A stretch of DNA of 19,802 bases from Desulfuromonadaceae bacterium (GCA_016744555.1 JADGED010000017.1:1-19802); one strand, 5' to 3'. Positions 8,701-15,556 are shown, counted from the first letter of the stretch. The notes: generated by a model not told the origin, from the sequence alone. Program-made: numbers and translations.

Positions 8701-9245
8701 AGTTCTTTCCGATTATTAACCACCCGCATGCCACGGCCACCGCCACCAGAACTTGCTTTAACAATAATTGGATAACCGGCAGACTTAGCAAAAATCAATG
8801 CCTCTTCATCGGTGGTAACCGGATCATCAGTACCAGGAACAATTGGCACACCAGCCTCAATTGCAACTTGACGCCCTGATACTTTATCACCTAGACGCCG
8901 CTTAATATCAGGGGTAGGTCCAATAAATGCGATTCCAGCCCGCTCACAAGCAGCAGAAAATTCTGCATTTTCAGACAAAAAGCCATAACCTGGATGAATA
9001 GCGTCAACATTCTTCTTCCGTGCTAGGTCGATAATTTCATCAATACTCAAATAAGCATCGATAGGTCCTTTACCTTCACCAATAAGATACGCCTCATCAG
9101 CCTTATAACGGTGCAAAGACAAACGATCTTCATCTGAGTAAATTGCTACTGTTGCAATACCAAGCTCAGTACATGCACGGAAAATCCGAATTGCAATTTC
9201 CCCTCGGTTTGCGGCCATAATTTTCTTGAATTTTTTTACTGCCAT
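5793..9245 (-). CDS. pyc: Pyruvate carboxylase, single-chain
   Basis: A 1150-residue biotin enzyme that carboxylates pyruvate to oxaloacetate with ATP and bicarbonate, an anaplerotic and gluconeogenic step in the cytoplasm. The order is biotin carboxylase (about 1-460, with the ATP-grasp glycine loop SSGGGGRGMRV and EVNPRIQVEHTVTE), then carboxyltransferase (about 535-830, opening with TDTTMRDAHQSL and containing LHLHTHDT), then the connecting region, and finally biotin carboxyl carrier with EAMKMET, where Lys1116 is the biotinylated residue. The length is what is expected for the single-chain alpha4 type, so the gene is intact. AAGGA lies eight bases before the ATG. A promoter candidate is about 120 bases upstream. 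No biotin ligase gene is nearby. It is probably monocistronic. Confidence 0.97.
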   Translation of the reverse strand: MAVKKFKKIMAANRGEIAIRIFRACTELGIATVAIYSDEDRLSLHRYKADEAYLIGEGKGPIDAYLSIDEIIDLARKKNVDAIHPGYGFLSENAEFSAACERAGIAFIGPTPDIKRRLGDKVSGRQVAIEAGVPIVPGTDDPVTTDEEALIFAKSAGYPIIVKASSGGGGRGMRVVNNRKELLEGLKSAASEAQAAFGDATVFLEKYVLNPKHIEVQILGDSHGNLVHFYDRDCSIQRRHQKVIEIAPSLDLSDEKRQEVCDYALKIAKSVNYVNAGTVEFLFDKDENFYFIEVNPRIQVEHTVTELVTMRNLVQAQIRIAEGHKLSDPEIGIKSQDDIELRGYAIQSRITTEDPTNNFAPDFGTIKAYRTAAGFGVRLDAAAGYAGAHITPHYDSLLVKISTWGLTFEDAARTMHRALQEFRIRGVNTNIGFLEKVMTHPVFLEGNCDTSFLDKHPEVFDLKFKKDRANKILNFIGHTAVNGYPGITPEKALNYADLREPDLPEIPYGQQLPRGTRDILREKGPEGLADWARQSKKLLITDTTMRDAHQSLMATRIRTFDLDRIAEATAHYGGGLFSLEMWGGATYDVSMRFLREDPWERLDRLRTKIPNILFQMLLRGSNAVGYTNYPDNVVQEFVAKSAESGIDIFRVFDSLNWTKGMQVAMEAVRKNDAICEASICYTGDILDPKRDKYPLEYYVNMAKELEKMGAHILAIKDMAGLIKPFAAEKLVKALKNEISLPIHLHTHDTSSNGGSMLLMATKAGCDIVDVALSSISGLTAQPNMNALLSTLEGTIWDPQLDMAGMQHLANYWETCRTYYEPFESELRSGTSQVYYHEIPGGQYSNYKPQVEGLGLGHRWEECKEMYRKVNDMFGDLVKVTPSSKIVGDMAMFMVQNDLEPADVFARGDELTFPQGVIDFFKGMIGQPHGGFPKELQKIILKGEQPLTHRPGEMLEPVDFVFKREELEKKLGHKVSERDVLSAVLYPGVFEEFDRFRQEYSDLSVLPTPVFFYGLDIGDEVTIDIEAGKTLIVKLNAIGRVREDGTRHIYFELNGEPRSTTILDLSVETDESSHVKADPDEIKEVGAPMPGKIFKMMVSVGDEVAEGDVLMVTEAMKMETNVKAKKAGVVKSLSFGEGDQIEQGDLLVVFE

Positions 9246-9368
9246 TAATTCTGTCCTTTTCGCTACAAGTTAATTATCAAATCTGTGATTTTTTGAGATA
9301 GCTAAAAAATATTTACTTAAAGTGAATTTATTCATAAATGTTAGGTAGTTATACAAACTAGAACTCCC

Positions 9369-9398
9369 ATAAAAGCAATAATCAGCCCCTTATGTCAA
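9369..9398 (-). promoter_or_regulatory. Candidate sigma-70 promoter of pyc
   Basis: Read on the minus strand, a perfect TTGACA (complement of 9393-9398) is followed after 18 bases by TTTTAT (complement of 9369-9374), 4 of 6 to consensus. It would give a leader of about 115 bases to the pyc start codon. Confidence 0.45.
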
Positions 9399-9401
9399 GT
9401 T

Positions 9402-9419
9402 ATAATAGTGTTCTATTAT
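9402..9419. repeat. 7-bp inverted repeat just upstream of the pyc -35 box
   Basis: ATAATAG and CTATTAT are perfect complements around a four-base spacer TGTT. The repeat ends three bases before the candidate -35 box of pyc, where an activator or repressor could bind. AT richness makes a chance occurrence possible. Confidence 0.4.
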
Positions 9420-9665
9420 TACAATTAACCCTGACAAATAGTCAATCAAGCGAATATTTGAAAAGAAATACAAGATCTAAAGTTAACTGCATAATTTTAC
9501 CAAATTGGCATCTAAGCGGAAGTGCTGAAGCACTATAGGCAAGAATAAATAAGATCAAATTCGCTATCAAATGAGACTGCTAAATTTATTGGACGTGATA
9601 TTTACGGTTGGAATTTGAAAAAGCAAATAAAGATATAGAGGAACGGGGATAAAACAGGATGAAAC

Positions 9666-10337
9666 TTAGGTATAAAAATCTAGGTGCACAAAACCGGAGC
9701 TACTTGCACTTGAGGAATCAGTAGTAACACTATCAGCTTGTGCTTCACTTAAATTGTCACTAGAAGATAGATCAGACGGAAAATTTTTCATGGTCTCATT
9801 TAGCTGCTGTGCAATCTCTCGCTGAGCTGTAGCCGCCATACTTTGTGCTTTTTGGGCAACCCTCATATCTTGTGAGCTTGGTTGAGCTGGCGCCAAAGCT
9901 GCCGCTCTAATCTGCTGAGCTTTTTGCAAAGTAGCTTCTGGGTCTCCACTTACTGGTGAGATATCAATACTTACCGATCCTCCAACAGCGTAAGACTTAC
10001 CATCTGCCCCTTGTTCAAAAGTATATGATGGTGAACCAGCATACGCTCCTCCAGCAGCAGCATGAGCTGCTTCATGTGCCCTTACCTCTCGATCGCGTAA
10101 CTGCAAAGTCCTTATTTCTTGTGCCTCATTACTTAACTCAACAGAATCTCGAGGGCTTCCGTCTGATTTAGTTGTATCTTGACCAGGGAAAACATGAACA
10201 TTAGATGTACTTTCAACAGAGTCTAAATCTTTTGCCGATTTATCATGCGCAACAAAAGAATCATTGCAATCAGTACCTAGACCAACTGCAGCTGCCATGT
10301 TTGAGATATTTTTTTGTAAATTAATTGCACTCAGCAT
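9666..10337 (-). CDS. SprA-related / CJM1_0395-type putative metalloprotease
   Basis: A 223-residue protein whose centre matches the SprA-related family: RDREVRAHEAAHAAAGG, then SPSYTFEQGADGKSYAVGG, then a SIDISPVSGDPEATLQKA stretch and IRAAALAPAQPSSQD. HEAAH (His88, Glu89, His92) is an HExxH zinc-protease signature, but protease activity has not been established for the family as far as I know. The N-terminal 70 and C-terminal 40 residues are Ser/Asp-rich and look disordered; there is no signal peptide or membrane segment. The start is an ATG with a poor Shine-Dalgarno, and Met14 is a possible alternative. It is divergent from gapA and appears monocistronic. Confidence 0.8.
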   Translation of the reverse strand: MLSAINLQKNISNMAAAVGLGTDCNDSFVAHDKSAKDLDSVESTSNVHVFPGQDTTKSDGSPRDSVELSNEAQEIRTLQLRDREVRAHEAAHAAAGGAYAGSPSYTFEQGADGKSYAVGGSVSIDISPVSGDPEATLQKAQQIRAAALAPAQPSSQDMRVAQKAQSMAATAQREIAQQLNETMKNFPSDLSSSDNLSEAQADSVTTDSSSASSSGFVHLDFYT

Positions 10338-10367
10338 AGAGCAAATCCAATTCGAATATTGCCTTTA

Positions 10368-10397
10368 ACATTAGTACAAGCCAAGCATTAATGTCAA
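10368..10397 (-). promoter_or_regulatory. Candidate promoter of the SprA-related gene
   Basis: On the minus strand a perfect TTGACA (complement of 10392-10397) is followed after 18 bases by TAATGT (complement of 10368-10373), a poor -10 box. It would leave a leader of about 25 bases. The support is mainly the -35 hexamer and the position. Confidence 0.3.
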
Positions 10398-10518
10398 TCA
10401 ATTATAATTTTCACGCTTAACATTTAAAGTAATTTGCAAACTGTTTTATTTTATGTAGTCTTATGCAATAACTAACTTTACTTAACAAATTTAAGTTTAA
10501 GTTTTATCTATTAATTTT

Positions 10519-10525
10519 AAGGAGG
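10519..10525 (+). promoter_or_regulatory. Consensus Shine-Dalgarno of gapA
   Basis: AAGGAGG, a full anti-Shine-Dalgarno match, lies seven bases before the gapA ATG. It is among the strongest sites in the window, in keeping with a highly translated enzyme. Confidence 0.85.
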
Positions 10526-10532
10526 CAACAAA

Positions 10533-11534
10533 ATGTCAGTTAACGTTGCAATTAATGGTTTTGGTCGTATTGGTAGAGCTGTAATGCGCATTGCCAGCCA
10601 ATCAAATGACCTCAATGTCGTTGCTATTAACGATCTTACCGATGCCAAGACCTTGGCACATCTATTCAAATACGATTCGGTTCACGGTATATTTGCTGGG
10701 GAAGTAAAGTCTGATGACAAAAACATTACCGTAAACGGAAAAGCAATTAAGATTTTTGCCGAACGTGACCCCAAACAACTACCATGGAAAGAACTTGGGG
10801 TAGAAATAGTAATAGAAGCAACTGGAATTTTCGTTGTGCGTGATCAGGCAGCTCAACACTTAACTGCAGGAGCTGAAAAGGTTGTTGTTTGCGCACCAGG
10901 CAAAAACAACGATGTAACAATATGTATGGGAATCAACGAAAACGAATACGACTCTGCGAAGCATAAAGTCATATCTAACGCGTCATGCACAACAAACTGT
11001 CTAGCACCGGTTGCCAAGGTGCTCCTTGAAAACTTTGGTATTGTCAGGGGAATGATGACCACTGTTCACTCCTACACAAATGACCAGAAAATCCTTGACC
11101 TACCACACAAGGACCTCCGCCGCAGCCGCGCTGCTGGAGTTTCAATGATTCCGACAACAACTGGTGCAACCAAAGCAACTGCACTGGTACTACCACAACT
11201 AAAAGGCAAGCTTCAAGGTATGGCCATCAGGGTTCCTACGGCAAATGTGTCATTAATTGACTTAGTGGTTGAAACTGAAACAGCCACAACTATTGAGGCA
11301 GTCAATACCGCCATGGAAAAATCTGCTAACAATGAACTAAAAGGGATACTTGACTACTGCGATATCCCCCTAGTGTCGTGCGACTTTAATGGTTCCCCTG
11401 CATCATCAACTTTTGACGCCCTAAGCACTACGGTTCTAAATGGAACCATGGTAAAAATAGTAACCTGGTACGATAATGAATGGGGTTATTCGAATCGAAT
11501 TTTTGACTTAGTAAAATTCATTTCCAAACAATAA
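10533..11534 (+). CDS. gapA: Glyceraldehyde-3-phosphate dehydrogenase
   Basis: A 333-residue, full-length GAPDH. It converts glyceraldehyde-3-phosphate, NAD and phosphate to 1,3-bisphosphoglycerate, reversibly, in the cytoplasm. The Rossmann motif INGFGRIGR is at the N-terminus, and an aspartate follows the second strand (AINDLTD), which favours NAD over NADP. The active-site motif SNASCTTNC places the catalytic cysteine at 152; WYDNEWGYSNR ends the catalytic domain. It is the first gene of the gapA-pgk-tpiA run, with pgk 38 bases downstream, so the three are probably co-transcribed. With pyc and no other glycolytic gene here, the direction of use (glycolysis or gluconeogenesis) cannot be decided. 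Confidence 0.97.
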   Translation: MSVNVAINGFGRIGRAVMRIASQSNDLNVVAINDLTDAKTLAHLFKYDSVHGIFAGEVKSDDKNITVNGKAIKIFAERDPKQLPWKELGVEIVIEATGIFVVRDQAAQHLTAGAEKVVVCAPGKNNDVTICMGINENEYDSAKHKVISNASCTTNCLAPVAKVLLENFGIVRGMMTTVHSYTNDQKILDLPHKDLRRSRAAGVSMIPTTTGATKATALVLPQLKGKLQGMAIRVPTANVSLIDLVVETETATTIEAVNTAMEKSANNELKGILDYCDIPLVSCDFNGSPASSTFDALSTTVLNGTMVKIVTWYDNEWGYSNRIFDLVKFISKQ

Positions 11535-11562
11535 CTTTTTTACCATCTACAACGCTGGTGCT

Positions 11563-11566
11563 GGAG
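11563..11566 (+). promoter_or_regulatory. Ribosome binding site that sets the pgk start at 11573
   Basis: GGAG is six bases before the ATG at 11573. The in-frame GTG at 11558 lies upstream of this site and has no Shine-Dalgarno of its own. Confidence 0.8.
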
Positions 11567-11572
11567 AAAAAC

Positions 11573-12763
11573 ATGCTCAACAAAAAAACACTGCAAGATA
11601 TTAATGTACAAGGCAAACGGGTGTTCTGCCGCTGTGACTTCAACGTTCCACTTGATGACAACGGAAAAATTACTGACGACACACGCATCCAAGCTGCTCT
11701 ACCAACGATTAAACATTTACTAGAACAAGGGGCAAGGCTAATCTTGGCTTCCCACCTTGGACGTCCAAAAGGTAAACCTGCTGCGGCGTTTAGCCTTAAT
11801 CCAGTTGCTACCCACCTAAGCACCCTCCTTAACCAGGAGGTCTTAATGGCTACAGACTGTATTGGCGATGATGTAAAGTCAATGGCAACAAGATTGACAG
11901 ACGGTGAACTGATGTTGCTGGAGAATGTCCGTTTTCACAGTGGAGAAACCGATAATGATCCAATCTTTGCAGCCCAACTAGCAGAGCTTGCTGAATTTTA
12001 CGTAAATGATGCTTTTGGAACCGCCCACCGCGCACATGCTTCTACTGAAGGTGTTGCAACGCTTTTACAACCAGCTGTTGCTGGCTATTTAATGGAAAAA
12101 GAATTGCGCTACCTTGGTGAAGCTTTAGCGCAGCCAGAACGTCCCTTTGTTGCCATTCTTGGTGGTGCCAAAGTTAGCGACAAAATCACGGTAATTGAAA
12201 ACCTTCTAAGCAAAGTTGACACGTTACTCATTGGCGGTGGAATGGCCTATACATTTCTCAAAGCACAAGGCTATGAAGTTGGGCAATCGTTGCTAGAAAA
12301 TGATCGATTAGCGATGGCTGCAGATTTACTTGATAAAGCCAAAATTGCTGGAGTTAATTTTATTCTTCCCAGCGATCACTTAGTTGCAGAAAAATTTTCT
12401 GCTGCTAGTCCAGCGACTATATCAGACAATACCAATTTTCCAGCTACTGGCATGGGGCTAGACATTGGACCAGAAACAATCAAAACATATGAACAGCAAA
12501 TTAATACTGCTAAAACCGTTGTCTGGAATGGTCCAATGGGAGTATTTGAATTTGAAAACTTCGCCCAAGGGACATTTTCTATTGCTTCAGCGCTGGCTAA
12601 AGCAGATTGCCTATCTATCATCGGCGGTGGTGACTCTGTTGCAGCAGTAAACAAATCCAACTTACAAGACCAAATGACCCACATATCTACCGGAGGTGGT
12701 GCATCTTTAGAGTTTTTGGAAGGTAAATCTCTCCCTGGTGTTGTCGCGTTAACAGATAAGTAA
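11573..12763 (+). CDS. pgk: Phosphoglycerate kinase
   Basis: A 396-residue, full-length PGK that interconverts 1,3-bisphosphoglycerate and ADP with 3-phosphoglycerate and ATP. Family motifs are present in order: RCDFNVPLDD near the start, ASHLGRPKGK, a GTAHRAHAST stretch, AILGGAKVSDK, WNGPMGVFE and GGGDSVAA for nucleotide binding near the end. The start is the ATG at 11573 because it has the GGAG site and gives the family N-terminus; a GTG 15 bases upstream would add five residues. It sits 38 bases after gapA and 90 bases before tpiA, with a stem-loop in the latter gap. Confidence 0.97.
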   Translation: MLNKKTLQDINVQGKRVFCRCDFNVPLDDNGKITDDTRIQAALPTIKHLLEQGARLILASHLGRPKGKPAAAFSLNPVATHLSTLLNQEVLMATDCIGDDVKSMATRLTDGELMLLENVRFHSGETDNDPIFAAQLAELAEFYVNDAFGTAHRAHASTEGVATLLQPAVAGYLMEKELRYLGEALAQPERPFVAILGGAKVSDKITVIENLLSKVDTLLIGGGMAYTFLKAQGYEVGQSLLENDRLAMAADLLDKAKIAGVNFILPSDHLVAEKFSAASPATISDNTNFPATGMGLDIGPETIKTYEQQINTAKTVVWNGPMGVFEFENFAQGTFSIASALAKADCLSIIGGGDSVAAVNKSNLQDQMTHISTGGGASLEFLEGKSLPGVVALTDK

Positions 12764-12786
12764 TCATAACACTAAGTTAAGCATAA

Positions 12787-12823
12787 CCACTTGAACGACT
12801 TTCTTCACAACTAGCTCAAGTGG
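12787..12823 (+). repeat. Intercistronic inverted repeat between pgk and tpiA
   Basis: CCACTTGA (12787-12794) and TCAAGTGG (12816-12823) are perfect 8-base complements around a 21-base loop. No T tract follows, so it is not a classic terminator. It could be an mRNA-stabilising or processing hairpin, or an operator. Confidence 0.5.
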
Positions 12824-12853
12824 CAGAATATTAAATTTAACGGAGGAAAATTA

Positions 12854-13606
12854 ATGCGCAAGCCAATTATAGCCGGAAACTGGAAATTAAATAAAACCAT
12901 ATCTGAATCTACAGAATTGGCAACTCAATTGGCGCACAGCCTTAGTGATATTAATGATCGAGAAATCGTTATTGCCCCAATTTTTACTTGTTTAGCTGCA
13001 ACTGCCGCAGCAATAGATAATTCACCAATCCAATTGGCAGCACAAAATTGCTATCCCGAAACAAGTGGCGCATTTACCGGAGAGATATCCCCATATTTTC
13101 TACAAGATGTCGGCTGCCAATACGTAATTATTGGCCATTCTGAACGCCGTCAGCTGCTACTTGAAACCGATGCTCTAATTAATAAAAAATTACACACAGC
13201 TTTTACTACTGAACTTAAAATTATTCTTTGCATCGGAGAGACGCTAGATCAGCGCGACAGTGGTCAAATGCTTAGCGTGTTGGAACAGCAGATTAAAGGT
13301 GGGCTCGCTAATGTTACTGCAGCGCAAATGAATTCAGTGGTTATTGCATATGAACCAGTTTGGGCTATTGGCACTGGAAAAACTGCAACAACAGAACAAG
13401 CACAAGAAGCCCACCAATTTATCCGCAATTTATTACAGCAATTATTTAACCTTGAAGTTGCTAGTCAAATACGGATTCTCTATGGTGGCAGTGTCAAACC
13501 AGACAATGTTGATGCACTAATGAAACAAGAAGATATTGATGGTGCTTTGGTTGGCGGAGCTAGCCTTAAAGCTGAAGATTTTGTACGGATCGTGCGCTTT
13601 AATTAA
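12854..13606 (+). CDS. tpiA: Triosephosphate isomerase
   Basis: A 250-residue, full-length TIM-barrel enzyme that interconverts dihydroxyacetone phosphate and glyceraldehyde-3-phosphate. The catalytic residues are all visible: Lys11 in AGNWKLN, His95 in IIGHSERR and Glu167 in AYEPVWAIGTG, followed by the phosphate-binding YGGSVKPDN and the GALVGGASL loop. GGAGG lies shortly before the ATG. It is the last gene of the gapA operon: its stop codon is one base from a strong terminator hairpin. In many relatives secG follows tpiA; it does not here. Confidence 0.97.
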   Translation: MRKPIIAGNWKLNKTISESTELATQLAHSLSDINDREIVIAPIFTCLAATAAAIDNSPIQLAAQNCYPETSGAFTGEISPYFLQDVGCQYVIIGHSERRQLLLETDALINKKLHTAFTTELKIILCIGETLDQRDSGQMLSVLEQQIKGGLANVTAAQMNSVVIAYEPVWAIGTGKTATTEQAQEAHQFIRNLLQQLFNLEVASQIRILYGGSVKPDNVDALMKQEDIDGALVGGASLKAEDFVRIVRFN

Positions 13607-13648
13607 AAAAAGCACCGACCTAATTCTAGTAATTGGTCGGTGCTTTTT
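13607..13648. terminator. Bidirectional rho-independent terminator (tpiA / response regulator)
   Basis: A perfect 14-base stem (13607-13620 and 13635-13648) has a GC-rich core GCACCGACC, is flanked by A5 and T5, and encloses a 14-base loop. The A and T runs provide a T tract in both directions, fitting its place between convergent genes. Confidence 0.95.
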
Positions 13649-13674
13649 ATTGCCAAACATAATTTAAAGTGCAA

Positions 13675-14346
13675 CTAAGATTCTTTTAAAGCGTACCCTG
13701 CACCACGAACAGTGTGGATAAGTTTTTTATCAAATTTCTGATCAATCTTATTGCGTAAATAATTCACATAAACATCTATAATATTCGTGAAAGAATCAAA
13801 AGTATAATCCCATACATTTTCAGCAATCATCTGCCGAGTAAGGACACGGTTAGGATTGCGCATAAAGTATTCCATCAATGCGTATTCTTTCGATGTAAGA
13901 ATTATCTCTTCACCACCACGCCAGACTTTATGTGCCACCGGATCAAGCTTAACATCAGCAAATGAAATCTCAGCACCTCGATCATTTGAACCGCGACGAA
14001 TTAATGCTCGACACCTAGCTACCAACTCAACAAAAGCAAATGGCTTAGCCAGGTAATCGTCGGCACCAATATCAAAGCCAGCAACTTTGTCATCAATGGA
14101 GTCACGTGCGGTAAGACATAATACTGGAACCTGAATTCCTTTTTCCCGTAATGCCTTAATAGCTGCCAAACCATCCATCTTCGGCAACATAACATCCATC
14201 AAAATCAGTTCAAAAGATTGCGCCTCAGCTTTTTCAATACCTTCTTCGCCATCAAAAGCTACCTCAACGGTAAAGCCTTCCTCTTCCAGCCCACGCTGTA
14301 TAAATGATGAAACTTTTTTTTCATCCTCAACAACAAGAATACGCAT
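13675..14346 (-). CDS. OmpR/PhoB-type response regulator, no adjacent kinase
   Basis: A 223-residue two-domain regulator. The receiver domain has the acidic pair (VVEDE), the phosphorylation site Asp51 in LILMDVMLPKMDG, the conserved Thr in CLTARD and Lys in LAKPFAF. The C-terminal winged helix ends with the typical VYVNYLRNKID and HTVRGAGYAL. It would bind DNA as a dimer after phosphorylation by a cognate kinase. The frame extends 15 codons further upstream, but the ATG at 14346 has AAGGAG eight bases before it and yields the usual MRILVVEDE start. It is convergent with tpiA and lies 158 bases after the ygbA-like gene. No histidine kinase adjoins it, so its signal is unknown. It resembles the CopR/CusR branch, but this is not enough for a name. 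Confidence 0.9.
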   Translation of the reverse strand: MRILVVEDEKKVSSFIQRGLEEEGFTVEVAFDGEEGIEKAEAQSFELILMDVMLPKMDGLAAIKALREKGIQVPVLCLTARDSIDDKVAGFDIGADDYLAKPFAFVELVARCRALIRRGSNDRGAEISFADVKLDPVAHKVWRGGEEIILTSKEYALMEYFMRNPNRVLTRQMIAENVWDYTFDSFTNIIDVYVNYLRNKIDQKFDKKLIHTVRGAGYALKES

Positions 14347-14354
14347 CTTACTTT

Positions 14355-14360
14355 CTCCTT
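14355..14360 (-). promoter_or_regulatory. Ribosome binding site that sets the response regulator start
   Basis: On the minus strand AAGGAG lies eight bases before the ATG whose first base is 14346. The longer in-frame alternative beginning at 14391 has no comparable site. Confidence 0.8.
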
Positions 14361-14451
14361 CACCAATTAATAATAATAATCTTATTAGCACAAACTAGCA
14401 GAAGTTCAATTAATCCTCAAGAAAAATCTACTGGGTGTTTTGCCCCTACCC

Positions 14452-14481
14452 ACCAAACAAAGGGGTTTACGACCAAACAAA
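14452..14481. repeat. Two 10-base direct repeats, 20 bases apart
   Basis: ACCAAACAAA occurs at 14452-14461 and again at 14472-14481, a repeat distance of exactly 20 bases, or two helical turns. It is upstream of the response regulator gene (about 105 to 135 bases from its start). OmpR-type regulators often bind direct repeats, so this may be an autoregulatory site. The low base complexity leaves chance open. Confidence 0.4.
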
Positions 14482-14504
14482 CATAAAATAAAAAACAAAA
14501 CGAA

Positions 14505-14876
14505 TCAAAACAAGTAATGCCAGAGCAAGTCAAGCCGTCCTCGTTTAATCAAGGTCTTACCAGAATAGCGCATAATTTCACGTACCATTTCTCGATGCCC
14601 AGGTCGATAACAATGGATTATGCAGTGCTTACAATTAGGATTTTCTTCTACCGGGCAATTCAAGCGCCGCTCAATTGCATAAGCAAGAAATTCAAGACAA
14701 TCTGGACAACAAACATAGCGTTTCAAGCCTGAAAGCTGCGAAGGTAGAGCTGCCAGCGGTTTACGTTCACTGTCATGATGGTCACAACAATAAACCGAGG
14801 TAAAAAGAGCTAATATTTTTAGATCTTTTATCTCTTGCTTAGACAATGAGAGCAAATCTTGAGCAGCGTTTGTCAT
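14505..14876 (-). CDS. YgbA-like cysteine-rich protein (nitrous oxide-stimulated promoter family)
   Basis: A small 123-residue protein with nine cysteines (30, 31, 56, 57, 60, 74, 82, 85, 89). The blocks VYCCDHH, YVCCPDCLEFLAYAIERRL and CKHCIIHCYRPGHREMVREI followed by MRYSGKTLI match the YgbA family, small proteins induced by nitric oxide in enteric bacteria. The cysteine spacing suggests metal or iron-sulfur binding, not demonstrated here. No signal peptide or membrane segment is seen, so it is likely cytoplasmic. Its ATG overlaps the TGA of the upstream Crp/Fnr gene (ATGA), so translation is coupled. The pairing with a regulator of that family supports a role in nitrosative stress. Confidence 0.85.
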   Translation of the reverse strand: MTNAAQDLLSLSKQEIKDLKILALFTSVYCCDHHDSERKPLAALPSQLSGLKRYVCCPDCLEFLAYAIERRLNCPVEENPNCKHCIIHCYRPGHREMVREIMRYSGKTLIKRGRLDLLWHYLF

Positions 14877-15556
14877 GCTTCTTTATAACTTTCGGCCAAA
14901 TCAAATAGTCTATCTAGATCCAAGAGCTCAATCTGCTTACCTTTAACAATAATCAAGTCATCACCTGTCAGCTTACGTAAAGTACGTGATAACGTTTCGC
15001 TGGTGGTACCCAAATTAGATGCCAGTTGGCTTTTTGATATAGGCAACACAACAAATACATTATTTTCGCCAGCCAACTCCAATAAATATCTAGCTAATCG
15101 CGCCGGGACATCCCGAAAAGTCAAGTCCTCAATTTGCAAAGTAAAAATACGAAGAAATCGTGACAAACCACCAATCATATTAATCGCAAGCTGGGTATGC
15201 TGATGAAGTAATTCGTAAAATTCGCGCTTAGGAAAAAATAGCAATTCGGAAACAGACAAACTCTCAGCAAATGCAGGATAGCAACCATCATCAAATATAG
15301 CCGCTTCAGCAAAACTGTTCCCCGGTTGAATAACATGGAGAATTCGCTCTCTACCTTCAGGTGAAAGTTTATAAATTTTCACCTTTCCTGTTGCAACAAT
15401 ATAAAAACCATCAGCCTCGTCCCCTTCAGCAAAAACACTTTCACCTTTGGAAAACTTTCTAACCCGCAAAATCGACAGCAACAGTTGCAGGTCATGCTTT
15501 GTCACACCATTAAACAAAGGGCATTGCTTAATAATTTCTAAAGAGGTAATATTCAA
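14873..15556 (-). CDS. Crp/Fnr-family transcriptional regulator, probable nitrosative-stress regulator
   Basis: A 227-residue Crp/Fnr protein: an N-terminal cyclic-nucleotide-binding-type beta barrel (about 10-125), a long dimer helix (about 125-150) and a C-terminal winged helix. The recognition helix contains ETLSR, equivalent to the ETISR of E. coli FNR, so a TTGAT-type half-site is predicted. The N-terminal cysteine cluster of FNR is missing (only Cys12), which argues against oxygen sensing by a 4Fe-4S cluster; DNR/HcpR-type heme or NO sensing is an inference. The start is TTG, supported by GGAG five bases upstream and by the absence of another start near the family N-terminus. It is the first gene of a two-gene operon with the YgbA-like protein. 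Confidence 0.88.
   Translation of the reverse strand: MNITSLEIIKQCPLFNGVTKHDLQLLLSILRVRKFSKGESVFAEGDEADGFYIVATGKVKIYKLSPEGRERILHVIQPGNSFAEAAIFDDGCYPAFAESLSVSELLFFPKREFYELLHQHTQLAINMIGGLSRFLRIFTLQIEDLTFRDVPARLARYLLELAGENNVFVVLPISKSQLASNLGTTSETLSRTLRKLTGDDLIIVKGKQIELLDLDRLFDLAESYKEA

Larger units (their letters stand above)
9246..9665. other. 420-base non-coding stretch between pyc and the SprA-related gene
   Basis: No frame here codes convincingly. The right end (9246-9420) probably holds the pyc leader and promoter. I also see small inverted repeats: TGAAT-TT-ATTCA (9323-9334), ATAATAG-tgtt-CTATTAT (9402-9419) and AGTGCT-GA-AGCACT (9521-9534). None has a T tract, so no terminator is called for the SprA-related gene. 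The stretch 9540-9660 has short frames with protein-like composition but no start or family resemblance. Confidence 0.6.

Noticed and set aside
9323..9334. TGAAT-TT-ATTCA resembling an arginine-repressor box
   Set aside because: The ArgR box needs four central bases between the half-sites; here there are two, and no arginine gene is nearby.
9551..9660. Short frames that look protein-like between pyc and the SprA-related gene
   Set aside because: They are under 30 codons, have no start codon with a ribosome binding site, and I cannot tie them to any family; a decayed gene is possible but unsupported.
10400..10518. Promoter of gapA
   Set aside because: Several AT-rich pairs of boxes are possible, but none combines two good hexamers, correct spacing and a sensible distance to the strong Shine-Dalgarno.
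14430..14456. Possible terminator after the YgbA-like gene (TGGGT ... ACCCA)
   Set aside because: On the minus strand the stem is only five bases around an 11-base loop, and the T run begins four bases later; too weak to call.
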